Of a DNA stretch of 64,000 nt, positions 43,758 to 54,721 are shown one piece after another. The stretch comes from Siphonodentalium dalli (taxonomy: Eukaryota; Mollusca; Scaphopoda; Gadilida; Siphonodentaliidae). The translations under genes and the position numbers were made by a program. Position 1 is the first letter of the stretch; each line of letters starts with the position of its first letter. The stretch is taken from contig CP136069.1 of the NCBI GenBank assembly GCA_032622095.1, forward strand, positions 50,948,760 through 51,012,759, read 5' to 3'. Below the pieces are notes generated by a model. The model was not told the DNA's origin and made no database searches. It saw only the letters and a list, made by a program, of their open reading frames with translations.

Positions 43758-44260
43758 CTACGGTGCCACCCCAATGACTTTGAATTAATACAAGTCACTC
43801 ATTGACCTGGAGCATTTGTTTCTGTTCAAAGTCAACATGGCATTCTGATTGTTTTTCCTTCGTGCAATCCGAGTAAACGAGTAACACTGGCATGTGAAAG
43901 AATAGCAACAATGCCACGCAATCAAAACACAAAAGCAGCCAAAACATCAAGTGGGGTGCTTATGTAATCTCTGGGATCACAGTCACCGACATCTGAGTTC
44001 TAATGCCCGACATGTTTTCCCCAGACAGATGTGGATAACTCTCCTGGCATCCTTAGATTACTAACCAAATCAACTACCATACTCATAAAGTCATAATCAC
44101 TAGAAGTATCAAACCGAAACAAGAGGTTGCATGTAGTAACCCAAATATTAAGACAAAACATGAACATTTCTACATATTAATACAAAGAAGAAACAAAGAG
44201 ATCTTTGTGAAGAAGTTTCTAAAGAAATTAAAAAAAATTGTTAACTTGGTAATAAAGACA
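43758..44260. other. No recognised feature
   Basis: Unique sequence; nothing I can support. Confidence 0.5.
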
Positions 44261-44341
44261 CTTTCCCGAGAAGATGAGACATAAGCAGTGGGTGAATTTA
44301 TTGATGCTCTGCGAGGTAGCGTCACTAAATTCACCGTCTGG

Positions 44342-45674
44342 TAGTGCTGGGCGGTATTTAAGCATAAAAATACCGCGGTAATCCTAAAATAATACCGCGG
44401 TATACGGTATTACCGATTATTTAAACTAATCCCTTAAAACCCCCGTTTAGTAGCATTCGTTTGGTGCACAGATCGACTGTTTATGGAGGAAAATCTAATC
44501 GCTACAGATTACATAAAATAAGGAAATGTACGCTCCGTTTTATTAAATTATGGATTGCAATCAATGAATGTATCATTATCTGCAAGCATGGATTCATGAG
44601 CTGATCTTAAATACAGGTAATAATTGCGATTTATGCAACTTAATGCAAGCATCATTCAGCGAAGCCGGATACACCCAAGAGCTTTGAAACAATCCCCCAC
44701 TGACAGTGCCGACTTGCAGAGCACGTGCTGTGATGTTGATATTGGAATGTTCCGCCGGGTGTACACCCAAGAGCTTTGAAACAATCCCCCACTGACAGTG
44801 CCGACTTGCAGAGCACGTGCTGTGATGTTGATATTGGAATGTTCCGCTGGGTGTGAATAACTTAAGAATAAGAACAATGCTTTTATTAAATGCCGGGAAA
44901 TAAAGTATTACTTCCAAAGTATTTAACTTCTAGAACTATTATTGACTTCCCGTTGAATTATTATAATCATACTTTTAAATCCCGGTTTATGAATGTGATC
45001 AATTATTCCCACTCGATAACACCCTTGAAATAATGAGCTGCCCCATAAATTCGGTCGATAAAAAATAGCGCAGAATGATGCAATCCTACCTTGCAATATA
45101 ATGTTGAGCTGGGTTTTGTCCCAGGTAGCGAAGGAATACATTTTGTTTGGAAATGACATGGGGAAAGAAGTGACATGAGTGAAGATTGAACAGTTTTTTC
45201 CAACTAAAAGATAATGCAACATGGGATGAATACACATAAAGGGCGTTGCATAAACTTGCACACGCCAATCATTGAAACGGACTAGTCATTTTAATATTGT
45301 CGATGAGCACGTGCATGGGGTACACAACTTAAATCTTGAAATATATTCGCGCCAATTTCGCGGATGACTTGGTAAACAGAATCCGCAACACTAGTAGCTA
45401 CCTCAGCCCAATTTACAGCAACGCTGTCTCCTGACACAAACTCGCTACCGCTTAATTATGATTTCGATGAAATACGGTGTATAGAAACGAAGTAATTTCT
45501 TTGTATCCCGACAAAGGAAAACCACAATATACTCCGTAATGTGCCTGTATGACATGTAACCGCGATAATACCGTCTTCAAGGTTTACCGATTATGGAAAA
45601 GAATGACGGTAACGGTAACGGTATTGAAAATCTTACCGATTATAATCGGTATACCGAAATACCGCCCAGCACTA
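44342..45674. mobile_element. hAT element, 1333 bp, non-autonomous or degraded
   Basis: Ends TAGTGCTGGGCGGTATTT and the complement of AAATACCGCCCAGCACTA are perfect inverted repeats. CCGTCTGG is duplicated exactly on both sides (44334-44341, 45675-45682). Subterminal CGGTAATAC and ACCGCGGTA repeats are typical of hAT ends. No transposase motif is recognised inside; several 60-110 codon frames exist on the minus strand, two of them created by a tandem duplication. Confidence 0.88.
44671..44854. repeat. Tandem duplication, 92-bp unit x 2, inside the hAT element
   Basis: Unit ACACCCAAGAGCTTTGAAAC ... TTCCGCCGGGTGT at 44671-44762 and 44763-44854; the copies differ by about one base (CCGCCGG / CCGCTGG), so the duplication is recent. 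It is GC-richer than the rest of the element. Confidence 0.92.
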
Positions 45675-45769
45675 CCGTCTGGGGACCTCATCTGCAAATG
45701 TCCGGCACCATATATCCACTAATCTGAAGATGTATTGTAACTTTATTTATAGAATATTTAGTTATTGAA

Positions 45770-46320
45770 AACTTTGCCAAGGCTAATACAAGCTAGGAAC
45801 AATTTGTGTCCATGGACAGATGGATGCCTCAACAAGCTGATTCATATATACACCCCAATTTACTTACAGGGGGCATAATTACGCACTTGTTATAAGCATG
45901 AAATATAATTGAATAAAAGGTCGCTGACCAAAATGTCCCCCGACGAAGGTGGTAAGTTTGAAGAATATATGTAAAAAAAATGGCAATAACTCTGCCAAAA
46001 TGACTCCGATTGAACTCAGAATCGCAGGTTCCCATACTGGTTGACATCTAGCTGTGCCAAGTTTTAAAATAATTGACTGGAAAATCATGTATTAATACAA
46101 ACTTGGACAAAATATGCGTCCCAGGATGTACGAGTCCCAGGATGTACAATTCAATGTCGAAAAAGGGCAATAACTCCGCCAAAAGAATTCGACGAACTCA
46201 AAATTGCAGGTTCCCATGCATGCTGGTTGATATATATGTGCAAAGTTTCTTTTAAATTGGCCAGAAAATGATGGACGCACACATGGACGGACGAGGTTCA
46301 TTACTATAATCCTCCGACAG
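45770..46320. repeat. Satellite-bearing element P fragments
   Basis: The first part (AACAATTTGTGTCCATGGAC, ACAGGGGGCATAATTA) is an element end; the second (GGCAATAACTCTGCCAAAA, AATCGCAGGTTCCCATAC, then GGGCAATAACTCCGCCAAAA) is two diverged satellite units ending ACATGGACGGACGAGG. A 16-bp tandem repeat TCCCAGGATGTACGAG lies near 46125. Confidence 0.65.
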
Positions 46321-46671
46321 AATATTAGGAGACAAAAAACTACATCTACAAGTACAACACCAGTAACAAGATTTCAGGATATTCTTGTCTGACATTATGA
46401 TCAATAGGCTCAGTTGTCGTGGCCATTATGGAAATACGGCTCGTCAGTCAAAGCAACAAAAATAACTGATTACAAAAATATAGCAGGGTTTGTTGGGAAC
46501 CTTAATCAGGTAGTTATGACTTGAAGCTGTTCCAAAATTTTGACAGAACTCCTATTCATGAGGCAGTACTAACATACCGATAGCAAAGCTTCATGGCAAT
46601 CATCAGAGTGAAAAAATGCGAGCCATATCATAACATCTAGTCTTAAAGGCAAGGTCTCAGATAGACCATGT
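46321..46671. other. No recognised feature
   Basis: Unique sequence. Confidence 0.5.
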
Positions 46672-46892
46672 TTAACCCTTTCATGACGGGAGCTGCGCTG
46701 TTGCAGCATTAAAGATCCTGTGCCAGTGCATTCTCTTATATATGCAAGTCTTCCACAGGCAGCCTCACATATATAAGAGAACACACTGGCTAACAAGGTC
46801 AAGATAAATATTTTTAGGCCAATGTAGTATTCTATTATATATGCGAGGCACACAGGGTTTTTGCAAAATGTCAGGAAGTTCAGTCATGGAAG
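46672..46892. mobile_element. MITE-B copy truncated on the right
   Basis: TTAACCCTTTCATGACGGG through hairpin 1; hairpin 2 reduced (GAGGCACACAGGGTTTTTGC); ends at GTCATGGAAGG, then MITE-D middle sequence. Confidence 0.8.
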
Positions 46893-47128
46893 GTGTTCAC
46901 CCATTAGACACCTCGATTATGCATTTTATCTTCTGCAAATTAGGGGATATAGAAGGGAAAAAATAACTAAAAACAATGCTAATTTGAGACTATAGATACT
47001 TCCCAGAAGATGAGGCCTAAGCAGAATGAGGTCCACAGATGGTGAAATTGGTGATGATAGCCTGATAGCATCACTAAATTCACCCTCCGGGAACCTCATT
47101 CTGCAAATGACACACATTATTTGCAGAT
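46893..47128. mobile_element. MITE-D right part
   Basis: Middle (TTCACCCATTAGACACC, TAGATACTTCCCAGAAGATG) plus right module to CATTATTTGCAGATTTG. Left module missing. Confidence 0.75.
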
Positions 47129-47171
47129 TTGCATTCCACAAACCAATCTTAAGAAATTATGAATAAAGCTA

Positions 47172-47379
47172 CATGCCCTAAATAATCGACTCCTTAACCA
47201 CAGCAGAATTATGGGTAATTTTTCAGAATTTAGTCGGAAATATGGCTTGTTGCCATTCATTGGAAAGCTCTCCCGAGAGCTTTCCGATGAATGGCAACAA
47301 GCCATATTTCCGACTAAATCCTGAAAAATTACCCATAATTCTGCTGTGGTAAAGGAATCGATTATTTAGGGCATTACTG
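47172..47379. mobile_element. MITE-C copy
   Basis: CATGCCCTAAATAATCGAC to GGGCATTACTG with TA both sides; four bases (AGTA) are missing at the left tip. Confidence 0.87.
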
Positions 47380-48595
47380 TACCTGGATTTTCGTTTAGGT
47401 CCCATTATTAGAACACTCCTGAACCATCACTCTATATAACAATCTATCTGAATACACGTGAATTCACATTCCACAAAACAATCGTAAGAAATTCATGAAT
47501 AACCAATCATATCCATGTTCTGAAACCAGGAAATAAATAAGGAATGATATATCGTCTTGTCTAAAGTCAAGAATGCACTGAATCTCCTATAAAATAAATT
47601 CACTCAGTAAACCTTTGCCAATTGAGTTATTTAATAATTCGCCCAGGAAGAGGTAGCCTTTGAGAATATCAATGACGCACATCTCGATCCTACTGCCAAA
47701 AGATTCATGATGTTCCTACGAATATTGGTGGGGTTAGATATATAAATATATCTATGCTGGATACTACAATACTAGCTATATATCTACATTATATCCCTCA
47801 TTATGAATCCTATTACTACGTGGATGCAATCCAACTACACCATCTGGTCTGTTGTAGATGTTCTGAGATGCCTCCAACTGATAACACATTAGTCAGACAC
47901 ACTTCTTTGAATATATTATCTTTTCATTTAGAAATAAAATAAGCTATAGGGCTTTATCATGCAAATCAATAAACCCTCAATCAAGTTTAAAAGCACTTGG
48001 TCCAGATCATTCCATAACATAAATTCATGTGTAGTACAGATACGGACAAAGTCTACAATATATTTACCTCGCAAATCATAATTATAGTATCTTCCGTATA
48101 TATCGGCCAAATAGACTGTTTTTAACTATAAATTCTGAGTGTGTGAGAAATGAGTTCTAGTACTCCTGTTATATAGTACAGAGGCCAAAACCACAAAAAA
48201 CCTCTAGAAGTCATTTTTGTCGACATATGAATGTATATAAATGAAACCTTTTCTAATGTATAAAGGGACACCTCAGGGTCACTCCACGCCCGGTAGTCAA
48301 ACCGTACAGGTGTGCGGGGCCATACAAGGGGCATAACTCTGTCGCCCATAGAAAAAAAATATAAAAATACATAATTGGTCTCTATCCATTGACAACACTT
48401 TTTAAAGATGAGATTTTTTAGCTGATTTCTTCTAAATAGATAGAAGTAAAGATGTACTAATATGTATTGAGCTGTAAAATTATATATTTGTAAACATTAA
48501 TGTCATTTTCAGACATTTTAATAAGCAAAATTGTCATTTTTAAGTCATTTTCTACTGTATATTCCTTTAAAATTATGTATTTTTGTCTGCAGTAT
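47380..48595. other. Unique sequence, no recognised gene
   Basis: About 1.2 kb. AAGGGGCATAACTCTGTC near 48327 is a lone satellite phrase. Open frames of 60-75 codons show no domain. Confidence 0.45.
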
Positions 48596-48863
48596 TTAAC
48601 CCTTTTATGACTGGAGCTTCCTGAAATTTTGCAAAAACCCTGTGCCAAGGCAATCTCTTATATATGTGAGTCTCCCAGGCACCCTACTACCTCGCATATA
48701 TAAGAGAATGCATTGGCCTAATAATATTTACCTTGACCTTGTATGCCAGTGCATTCTCTTATATATGTGAGGCTCCCTATGGGAGACTCGCATATATGAG
48801 AGAATGCACTGGCACATGATATTTAATGCTGCACCAGTGCAGCTCCCATCATGAAAGGGTTAA
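48596..48863. mobile_element. MITE-B copy, reverse
   Basis: TTAACCCTTTTATGACTGG to ATCATGAAAGGGTTAA; hairpin 1 has an insertion at the apex (CCCAGGCACCCTACTACC). Confidence 0.87.
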
Positions 48864-49085
48864 TGTTTCAACGTAAAAAAATTAAGTCAAGCGGAATCAT
48901 TACATCACAGATATTCAAATTATGTGTTCATTATCGCAACTGAAATTTGGGGCTCAGCATGGGATGATAGTCCAGCCCTGGGAATTAAGGGAAAGATACC
49001 AAGGCAATATTATTTCATACGTGGGAGACTTCAGCCTAGGCAAAAACTGGTTATATCTATGCAATTTTGCAACAATTATTCAAAT

Positions 49086-49872
49086 CAACTAGAGGTGTGA
49101 CTGTCCCAATGGGACTACGGATACCCCCCTGTTTTAAAAATACTAAGATGTTTCACATGTCAGTAAACATTTAGTTAAAATAATAAAATAACAGTTCCCA
49201 TTGCAGGTGTACAACCATAACCCTAATCTTAAACCTATTGACCGAAAAATGTAGGAATAAAAGCTTGGACAAAATTATGTATGTTGCGAAAAAATTTGTA
49301 AAAGGGGAATAACTCCACCAAAAAATGTCGGACAGACGTCATAATCGCAGGTGCACAGGTTCCCATGGTACTAAATATCAGTGCCAAGATTAAAAAACAT
49401 TGACCGAAAAATGTAGGAATAAAAGCTCGGACAAAATTATGAATGTTGCAAAAAAAGTTTCTAAATAAAAAAAGGGGGATAACTCCACCAAAAAATGTCG
49501 GACAGACGTCATAATCGCAAGTGCACAAGTTCCCATGGTACTAAATATCTGTGCCACGTTTTAACAAAATTGACTGAAAAATGTAGGAATAAAAGCTCGG
49601 ACAAAAGTATACATGTTGTGAAAAATTTCTAAGTCGAAAAAGGGGGGATAACTCCACTAAAAAAAGTCCAACAGACGTCATAATCGCAGGTGCACAGGTT
49701 CCCATGGTGATTGATGTCTGTGCCAAGTTTCATGGAAATTGATAAAAAAACGACTGAGAAAAACTCCGGACAAATTTGTGTCCACGGACGGACGACGCCG
49801 ACGGACGGACGGACGGACGAGCTGACTCCAGTATACCCCCCCTAACTTCGTTGCGGGGGGTATAATAATAAC
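49086..49872 (+). mobile_element. Satellite-bearing element P, most complete copy
   Basis: Starts GTGTGACTGTCCCAATGGG and GATACCCCCC; then about 3 units of 150-170 bp (AAATGTAGGAATAAAAGC, AAAGGGGGATAACTCCACC, TCGGACAGACGTCATAATCG, AGGTTCCCATGGTACT); ends with GTGTCCACGG, (GGAC)n and GTATACCCCCCCTAAC ... GCGGGGGGTATAAT, whose TATACCCCC / GGGGGGTATA can pair with each other and with the left end. Non-coding. Confidence 0.78.
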
Positions 49873-50129
49873 CTTACAGCACAACCCAGATATGCTACTT
49901 TATGATTAGTTTATCAAATGACATTATAGATAATACAGTAGTCAATACTGCATGCTAAATCTAACTTACTGTCCTTCAAATTCTTACTCAACATATGTGA
50001 ACAATTCCCCAACCATAGACAAAAGTTAATGCCCCAGTGCTATGGATCCGTACAATTATAGGACAATATACATGTATGTAAAGAAGAGTGAAAGGACATT
50101 CAATTTGGCTAAAGAAATTATATAGAAAC
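49873..50129. other. No recognised feature
   Basis: Unique AT-rich sequence. Confidence 0.5.
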
Positions 50130-50430
50130 TTCCCAGAAGGAAAAAAGTAACTAAAAACAATGTTAATTTGAGACTATAGATACTTCCCAGAAGATGAGGC
50201 CTAAGCAGAATGAGGTCCACAGAGGCGGGTTAGTGTCACTAAATTCATCTTCTGGCAGGCCTCGATTTAACTGGATTTGCGCAATTTTAATTTATTGCTA
50301 ACCAATTTACAATGAAATAACATGTATTGGTAAATGCTATAGGAAATCTACCCAGTGCTGCAAAATGCTGTACAAATTTTAAAACTTAAATCGACCCCTG
50401 CCTCTGGGGACCTCATTCTGCAAATGTCAG
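50130..50430. mobile_element. MITE-D right part split by a small hAT MITE
   Basis: AAGTAACTAAAAACAATGTT middle, AGAATGAGGTCCACAGAGG and AAATTCATCTTCTGG; then 145 bp of insertion; resumes CCTCTGGGGACCTCATTCTG. Confidence 0.8.
50256..50400. mobile_element. hAT-type MITE, 145 bp
   Basis: CAGGCCTCGATTTAA and the complement of TTAAATCGACCCCTG form the ends. CTTCTGG / CCTCTGG flank it (6 of 7; family sequence CCCTCTGG suggests 8). CAGG...CCTG ends fit hAT. It sits at the same MITE-D position as the 1.3-kb hAT at 44342. Confidence 0.75.
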
Positions 50431-50985
50431 ATTCTGGCGTAAATTGGCAGGCGGAGCTCAGGAACCCAATATTTCAATTTGTTTTCTAAATTCCGACTAA
50501 ACACTACTGCAGTCTAACTTGTGGAAATATGAGATCAATACACCTCATTGTCATTGTATCACAAAACTACATAATTTTGGTGCAAACTGTATAAGAAACA
50601 AGAAAACTTCCGAGGACATCCACACAAATGCTGTAATGCACAGTAATTGCATAGGAGATCACCACATATGGAGGTGTCCCACAGTTATTGATTCCCCGGG
50701 CTCTAATCAAGAGTTCCACCTCTGCAGGCAACACATTTATCCATACCTGGATTCTATCTCCAATGAAATGAGATCGATATCTTGTGAAGCCGGCTTCATA
50801 AAAAAGTCAAGATCCGTATCACTGTATGAGCAATGTTAAATGATGCTCATCACAGTGTTCTTATAATAACTTCAATTGATTTTTGTTGTTATGAAAAATC
50901 TCAAGTTGATTGATTGGTTGACGCTTTGTCTTTTTCAGTGACAAGGCCCATATTAACATTATGGCAAGTATTTAATTTGATAGCT
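50431..50985. other. Unique sequence, one weak open frame
   Basis: A 106-codon frame at 50519-50839 (+) is longer than average for this AT content and rich in His and Cys, but shows no motif I can name and no splice context. I do not call it a gene. Confidence 0.4.
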
Positions 50986-50993
50986 TTGCAGAA

Positions 50994-51254
50994 CAAGCCT
51001 TGAAATAGTGTGTCTGTCATTTGTCATTTGCAGAATGAGGTCCCCAGAGGGTGAATTTAGTGATGCTACCCCGCATAGCAGGCTAGCATCACCAAATTCA
51101 CCCTCTGGGGACCTCATTCTGCTTACAACTCAGCAGAATGAGGTTCCCAGAGGGTGAATTTGGTGATGCTAGCCCACTATGCGGGGTGGCATCACTAAAT
51201 TCACCCTCTGGGGACCTCATTCTGCAAATGACAGGCACACTATTTCAAGGCTTG
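50994..51254. mobile_element. MITE-D copy with perfect 8-bp duplication
   Basis: CAAGCCTTGAAATAGTGTG to CACTATTTCAAGGCTTG; TTGCAGAA at 50986-50993 and 51255-51262. Two modules back to back. Confidence 0.92.
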
Positions 51255-51288
51255 TTGCAGAATCCCCTAGGGTAGGTACTCTTGCTTA

Positions 51289-51450
51289 AACCTTTAACGA
51301 TGGGAGCTGCGCTGATGCAGCTTTAAAGATCCTGTGCCAGCGCATTGTGTTATATATGCGTGTTTCCCATTGGGAAAGTCAAGGTAAATATTGTTAGGCC
51401 AATGTATTCTCTTATACGGCGGGCTAGCATCACAAAATTCACCCTCTGGT
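51289..51450. mobile_element. MITE-B fragment fused to a MITE-D scrap
   Basis: AACCTTTAACGATGGGAGC through a damaged hairpin 1 and CCAATGTATTCTCTTATA of hairpin 2, then directly CGGCGGGCTAGCATCAC and TTCACCCTCTGG of MITE-D. Confidence 0.75.
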
Positions 51451-51569
51451 GTCTTTACTTCCTCTTGTTATAATGAAATCAATATTCATTTTTTTAAACC
51501 ACAACAGTTTTGAAATCGTTTTCTTTGCTAAAATGTGATTATGTGATAAAATGGATCTCAAATTCGTCG

Positions 51570-51668
51570 CAGTTCTATACAAAATTTATTAACCTCGTCC
51601 ACTAAATTGAGTAAATTAGATTCGAGCCAAGCTTTAGTGCACTTGGTTAATAAATTTTGTATAGAATT
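51570..51668. repeat. Imperfect 99-bp foldback
   Basis: GTTCTATACAAAATTTATTA pairs with TAATAAATTTTGTATAGAAT; inner CCACTAAA / TTTAGTGCAC also pair. Flanks CGTCGCA / TGCGACTC continue the pairing weakly. Confidence 0.7.
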
Positions 51669-51904
51669 GCGACTCATTGCAGATCTTCTATATATCAACT
51701 AAAAACATAATTGCATCTCGAGGTGTTAAAATTTTACTCAATGCAGTATTTGCCAGAAAATTTATGCAAAGTATTACAAATAATGTTTTTAATACCAAGA
51801 AACTATGGCAGTTTGTCTTGCCTGTTGCCAATACTGCTGCTAATAATTAATGATGGATAGCAGTGCCCCTTATCTAACCACAATCTACATTGTCTGTATT
51901 TTAG

Positions 51905-52221
51905 AATCAATCCTGCAAACAGTGTCTGTCATTTGCAGAATGAGATCCCACAGTGGGCTAGCATCACAAAATTCACCCTCTGGGGACCTCATTCTGCTTA
52001 GGCCTCATCTTCTGGGAAGTATCTATAGTTTCAAATTAACATTATTTTTAGTTACTTTTTCCCTTCTGTTCAGTTTCTATATCCCCTAATTTGCAGAAGA
52101 TAAAATGCATAATCAAGGTGACTGATGGGTGAACATCACCAACTTCAACGCAATCTGATCATAGGTCTCCAACTGCAGTTGAGGCCTAAGCAGAATGAGG
52201 TTCCCAGAGGGTAAATTTTGT
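51905..52221. mobile_element. MITE-D, first module deleted, right end missing
   Basis: CCTGCAAACAGTGTCTGTC, collapsed first module, full middle (TTCCCTTCTGTTCAGTTTC), and second module to GAGGGTAAATTTTG, where a 44-bp direct repeat begins. Confidence 0.75.
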
Positions 52222-52312
52222 TGACTCCCAGCCTTACTAAAGAGTCTTCCTTGTTTCCCCTATAACTCAAACTCAAAAACAAGAATGGCGATAAAAATAA
52301 ACCTGCCAAATT

Positions 52313-52652
52313 TAAAGACATATTATGGACTTGTTCGGGCCCGTGAAATTGACAAGTTAGTAATCGGGTGCTATGCCAACCTGGGGAATGTAGTATTCTA
52401 CTAATATCGCCGAAAATTTCAAAGAAATCGACCATACCACTCCATAGAAAACATCGTTTGAACTACACTCAATTGTAAATATTTACATCTCGATTCAGGA
52501 CACAACTATCGGCGATAAGCTAACATAAATGATTTCGCCATTGAGAGTCTCTGCATTTGATTAATATTCGTAAAAAATAACTACTTTGAGCAAGATTATT
52601 CTCAATTTCTAGCTGATCACCCTACTGGAGTGTTTCACATCACTTTAAGTAA
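52313..52652. mobile_element. K-family element
   Basis: TTAAAGACATATTATGGAC to GTTTCACATCACTTTAA; same ends and order of blocks as the copy at 23881, with an internal deletion. Confidence 0.72.
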
Positions 52653-52731
52653 TTTGAGTATTTACAAACGTTACAAGACTGAACTTTTAGCATAGAAGGA
52701 AGTAACGGAGGTCGATAAAAAGAAGCAAACA

Positions 52732-52857
52732 ATGGCGGTGGCACTGATGTTACCAGAAGATGAAAGCAGAATCAGAGAAAAGGTGTTTGATAAATTCAGA
52801 CTTGATGATTTGAAAAAGGAAAATGGACTTGATTCGTTGATAAAATATCGTTATTAG
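52732..52857 (+). pseudogene. Gag-like retroelement fragment (tentative)
   Basis: ATG then 41 codons to TAG: AVALMLPEDESRIREKVFDK followed by FRLDDLKKENGLDSLIKY. The pattern of an ALxLP start, an arginine/valine helix, then LDxLKxENGLDxLI resembles the short N-terminal capsid-like segment seen in gag-like proteins of animal retroelements (from memory, not searched). The stop falls where the family normally continues, so it is broken. Confidence 0.4.
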
Positions 52858-53023
52858 CATCTGGGGATGATGTTTTTCTGACTTGTAACCCCAACCATAC
52901 ATTTCATTTTCTGTGGCCTAACAACAGTGATGTTAACAAATTTCCTGAGCTTGGACACTGACTAATACATTATTAGCACTGACTCCCAGCCTTATTACAG
53001 AGTCTTCCTTGTTTCCCCTATAA

Positions 53024-53394
53024 TCAGACCTAATTACACACCAAGCAGATAATTATAGGCAAATATTGGTCAATTATTGAAGGTTACGAATATAGACGCG
53101 GCTCATCAGTGCAAACAACGATGTATGTCACGACTGACGACCTCAATGTTTTTGGGATCGGTGCATGAAACGATGATGAATACACTCTGATCAATATGTC
53201 TGAATGTGGGTTTTGATCTTGTTAAAGTCATTTGTATGCATGTCAGATATAATGCCTGGAGCGACTAATGGTGTTACATGGCCCATCATGTGTCATATAT
53301 GTTGGTTCCAAATGAATTGAGGGGCCCCAGAGACTTAGTTGGTAAGATGCCCAGAATATTAGGCAATCATAAGCCATTCAAGACTGGATCTAGT
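53024..53394. other. No recognised feature
   Basis: Unique sequence. Confidence 0.5.
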
Positions 53395-53445
53395 GTGTGT
53401 GACATTTGCAGAATGAGGTCCCCAGAGGATAACTTTAGTAGATGC
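53395..53445. mobile_element. MITE-D scrap
   Basis: GTGTGTGACATTTGCAGAAT and GAGGTCCCCAGAGG only. Confidence 0.65.
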
Positions 53446-53767
53446 AACCTTGGAAGATGAATGGTGTGATAATTTGAATATCAAAATGACAAATTACACC
53501 CCTCCCTTGTCGGCCAATATTTCCTCATGTGCGACCAACCTCATGTGTTTCCAACTGATAACAATTTCAGTCTAAAATTTTGAATAAAGAAAGTAGGAAA
53601 TTTTTCAAATTTTGGTATAAAAATGACATAATTAACACAAGATATTGGTTGGAAACTGAAACTATCCGAACAATTTCTACCTGTTTTTGCTCTGAAATTT
53701 ACAACTACTGTTTTTTCAGGCATGAACTTTAAATATCCCTTTATTATATCCTTCCATGCAGACCTGA
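53446..53767. other. No recognised feature
   Basis: Unique sequence; TTTACAACTACTGTTTTTTC is not part of a supported gene. Confidence 0.45.
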
Positions 53768-54182
53768 TAATAATGTGCCGGACATTTGCAGAATGAGGTC
53801 CCCAGAGGGTGAATTTAGTGATGCTACCACACAAAGTGGGCAAGCATCACCAAATTCACCCTCATTCTGCTTAGGCCGCATCTTCAATGGAAAGTATCTT
53901 TATTATCAAATTAGTTTATTTAGGAATTTCTTCTCCAAGAATCTTTTTCTTTTTTAGTTTAGTTTCTCTGTATCACCAAATTGGCAGATGACACATTGCA
54001 TAATCAAGGTTCCCCAATGGGTGCACATCACATCTGGGAACTTAAATCTGAGTATATAGGTCTCACATAGCAGATGAGGCCATGCAGAATGAGGTCCCCA
54101 GAGGCTGTGTGGGATAGCGTAACGTAACTAAATTCACCCTCTGGGGACCTCATTCTGCAAATCCTGCCACCTTATTCTCATG
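53768..54182. mobile_element. MITE-D, GGTGCCGG-like subtype
   Basis: TAATGTGCCGGACATTTGC to GCAAATCCTGCCACCTTATT; both modules and the TCTCTGTATCACCAAATTGG middle shared with 18583 and 56764. Confidence 0.75.
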
Positions 54183-54185
54183 CCT

Positions 54186-54265
54186 GATTCCTGAAATTTT
54201 GTGAAAATCCTGTGCCAATGTATTCTCCCATAGGGAGCCTCGCATATGTAAGATAATACTTTGGC
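54186..54265. mobile_element. MITE-B fragment
   Basis: TTCCTGAAATTTTGTGAAAA, CCTGTGCCAATGTATTC and a damaged hairpin. Confidence 0.68.
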
Positions 54266-54559
54266 GCTATAGGCTCTGAGTGAGTGGGCAGGCAGGCAGC
54301 TATATATATCCATTAATAATTGGCAGTCAAAATAACTCAATTAGATATTAATGATAAACCAGTTATCACCCATGTGAATATTGATGGGGAAATGACAAAT
54401 ATAAGCTTACACTGCTTACAGTCAGATCCATTTCTCATCTGGTATATGCTGGGACACACCTGTTATCATTTTGTAATGTATGTGTTGTAAGTCAAATATT
54501 ATATGCATATTAATGTACAAACTTGTTATTGAGAATAAAATATTGTTTAATACACTAGA

Positions 54560-54721
54560 ATACATGGTCCTAACAATATCTACATTGACCATGTAAGCCA
54601 GTGAATTGTTATATATGCGAGACTCCCTATGGGAGACTCATTTATATATATATATAAGAGAATGCACTGGCACAGGATCTTTAATGCTGCACTAGTTCAG
54701 CTCCAATCATGAAAGGGTTAT
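54560..54721. mobile_element. MITE-B right half
   Basis: CCTAACAATATCTACATTGACC spacer (spoken of as its halves CCTAACAATATC and TACATTGACC), hairpin 2 with an ATATAT expansion, then AATCATGAAAGGGTTA. Confidence 0.75.

Larger units (their letters stand above)
44261..45725. mobile_element. MITE-D relic split by a hAT element
   Basis: GTGGGTGAATTTATTGATGC ... AAATTCACCGTCTGG on the left continues as CCGTCTGGGGACCTC, GCAAATGTCCGGCACCATAT on the right, after 1333 bp of inserted hAT plus its 8-bp duplication. Confidence 0.85.
52222..53023. repeat. Region bounded by 44-bp direct repeats
   Basis: TGACTCCCAGCCTTACTAAA ... TTTCCCCTATAA (52222-52265) recurs at 52980-53023 with two differences. Between them lie a K element and a gag-like fragment. 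It may be the shell of a retroelement or a tandem duplication; the repeats are short for LTRs. Confidence 0.5.

Noticed and set aside
44594-44917. 107-codon minus-strand frame inside the hAT element as transposase
   Set aside because: Its repeated VGTVSGGLFQSSWVY segment comes from the 92-bp tandem duplication read in one frame and recurs in another; no hAT transposase motif is visible.
50519-50839. 106-codon plus-strand frame
   Set aside because: No family features, no splice sites or promoter context; length alone is not enough.
52222-53023. LTR retrotransposon with 44-bp LTRs
   Set aside because: Repeats are far shorter than usual LTRs, lack TG...CA ends, and no primer-binding site or polymerase is seen; kept only as a bounded region.
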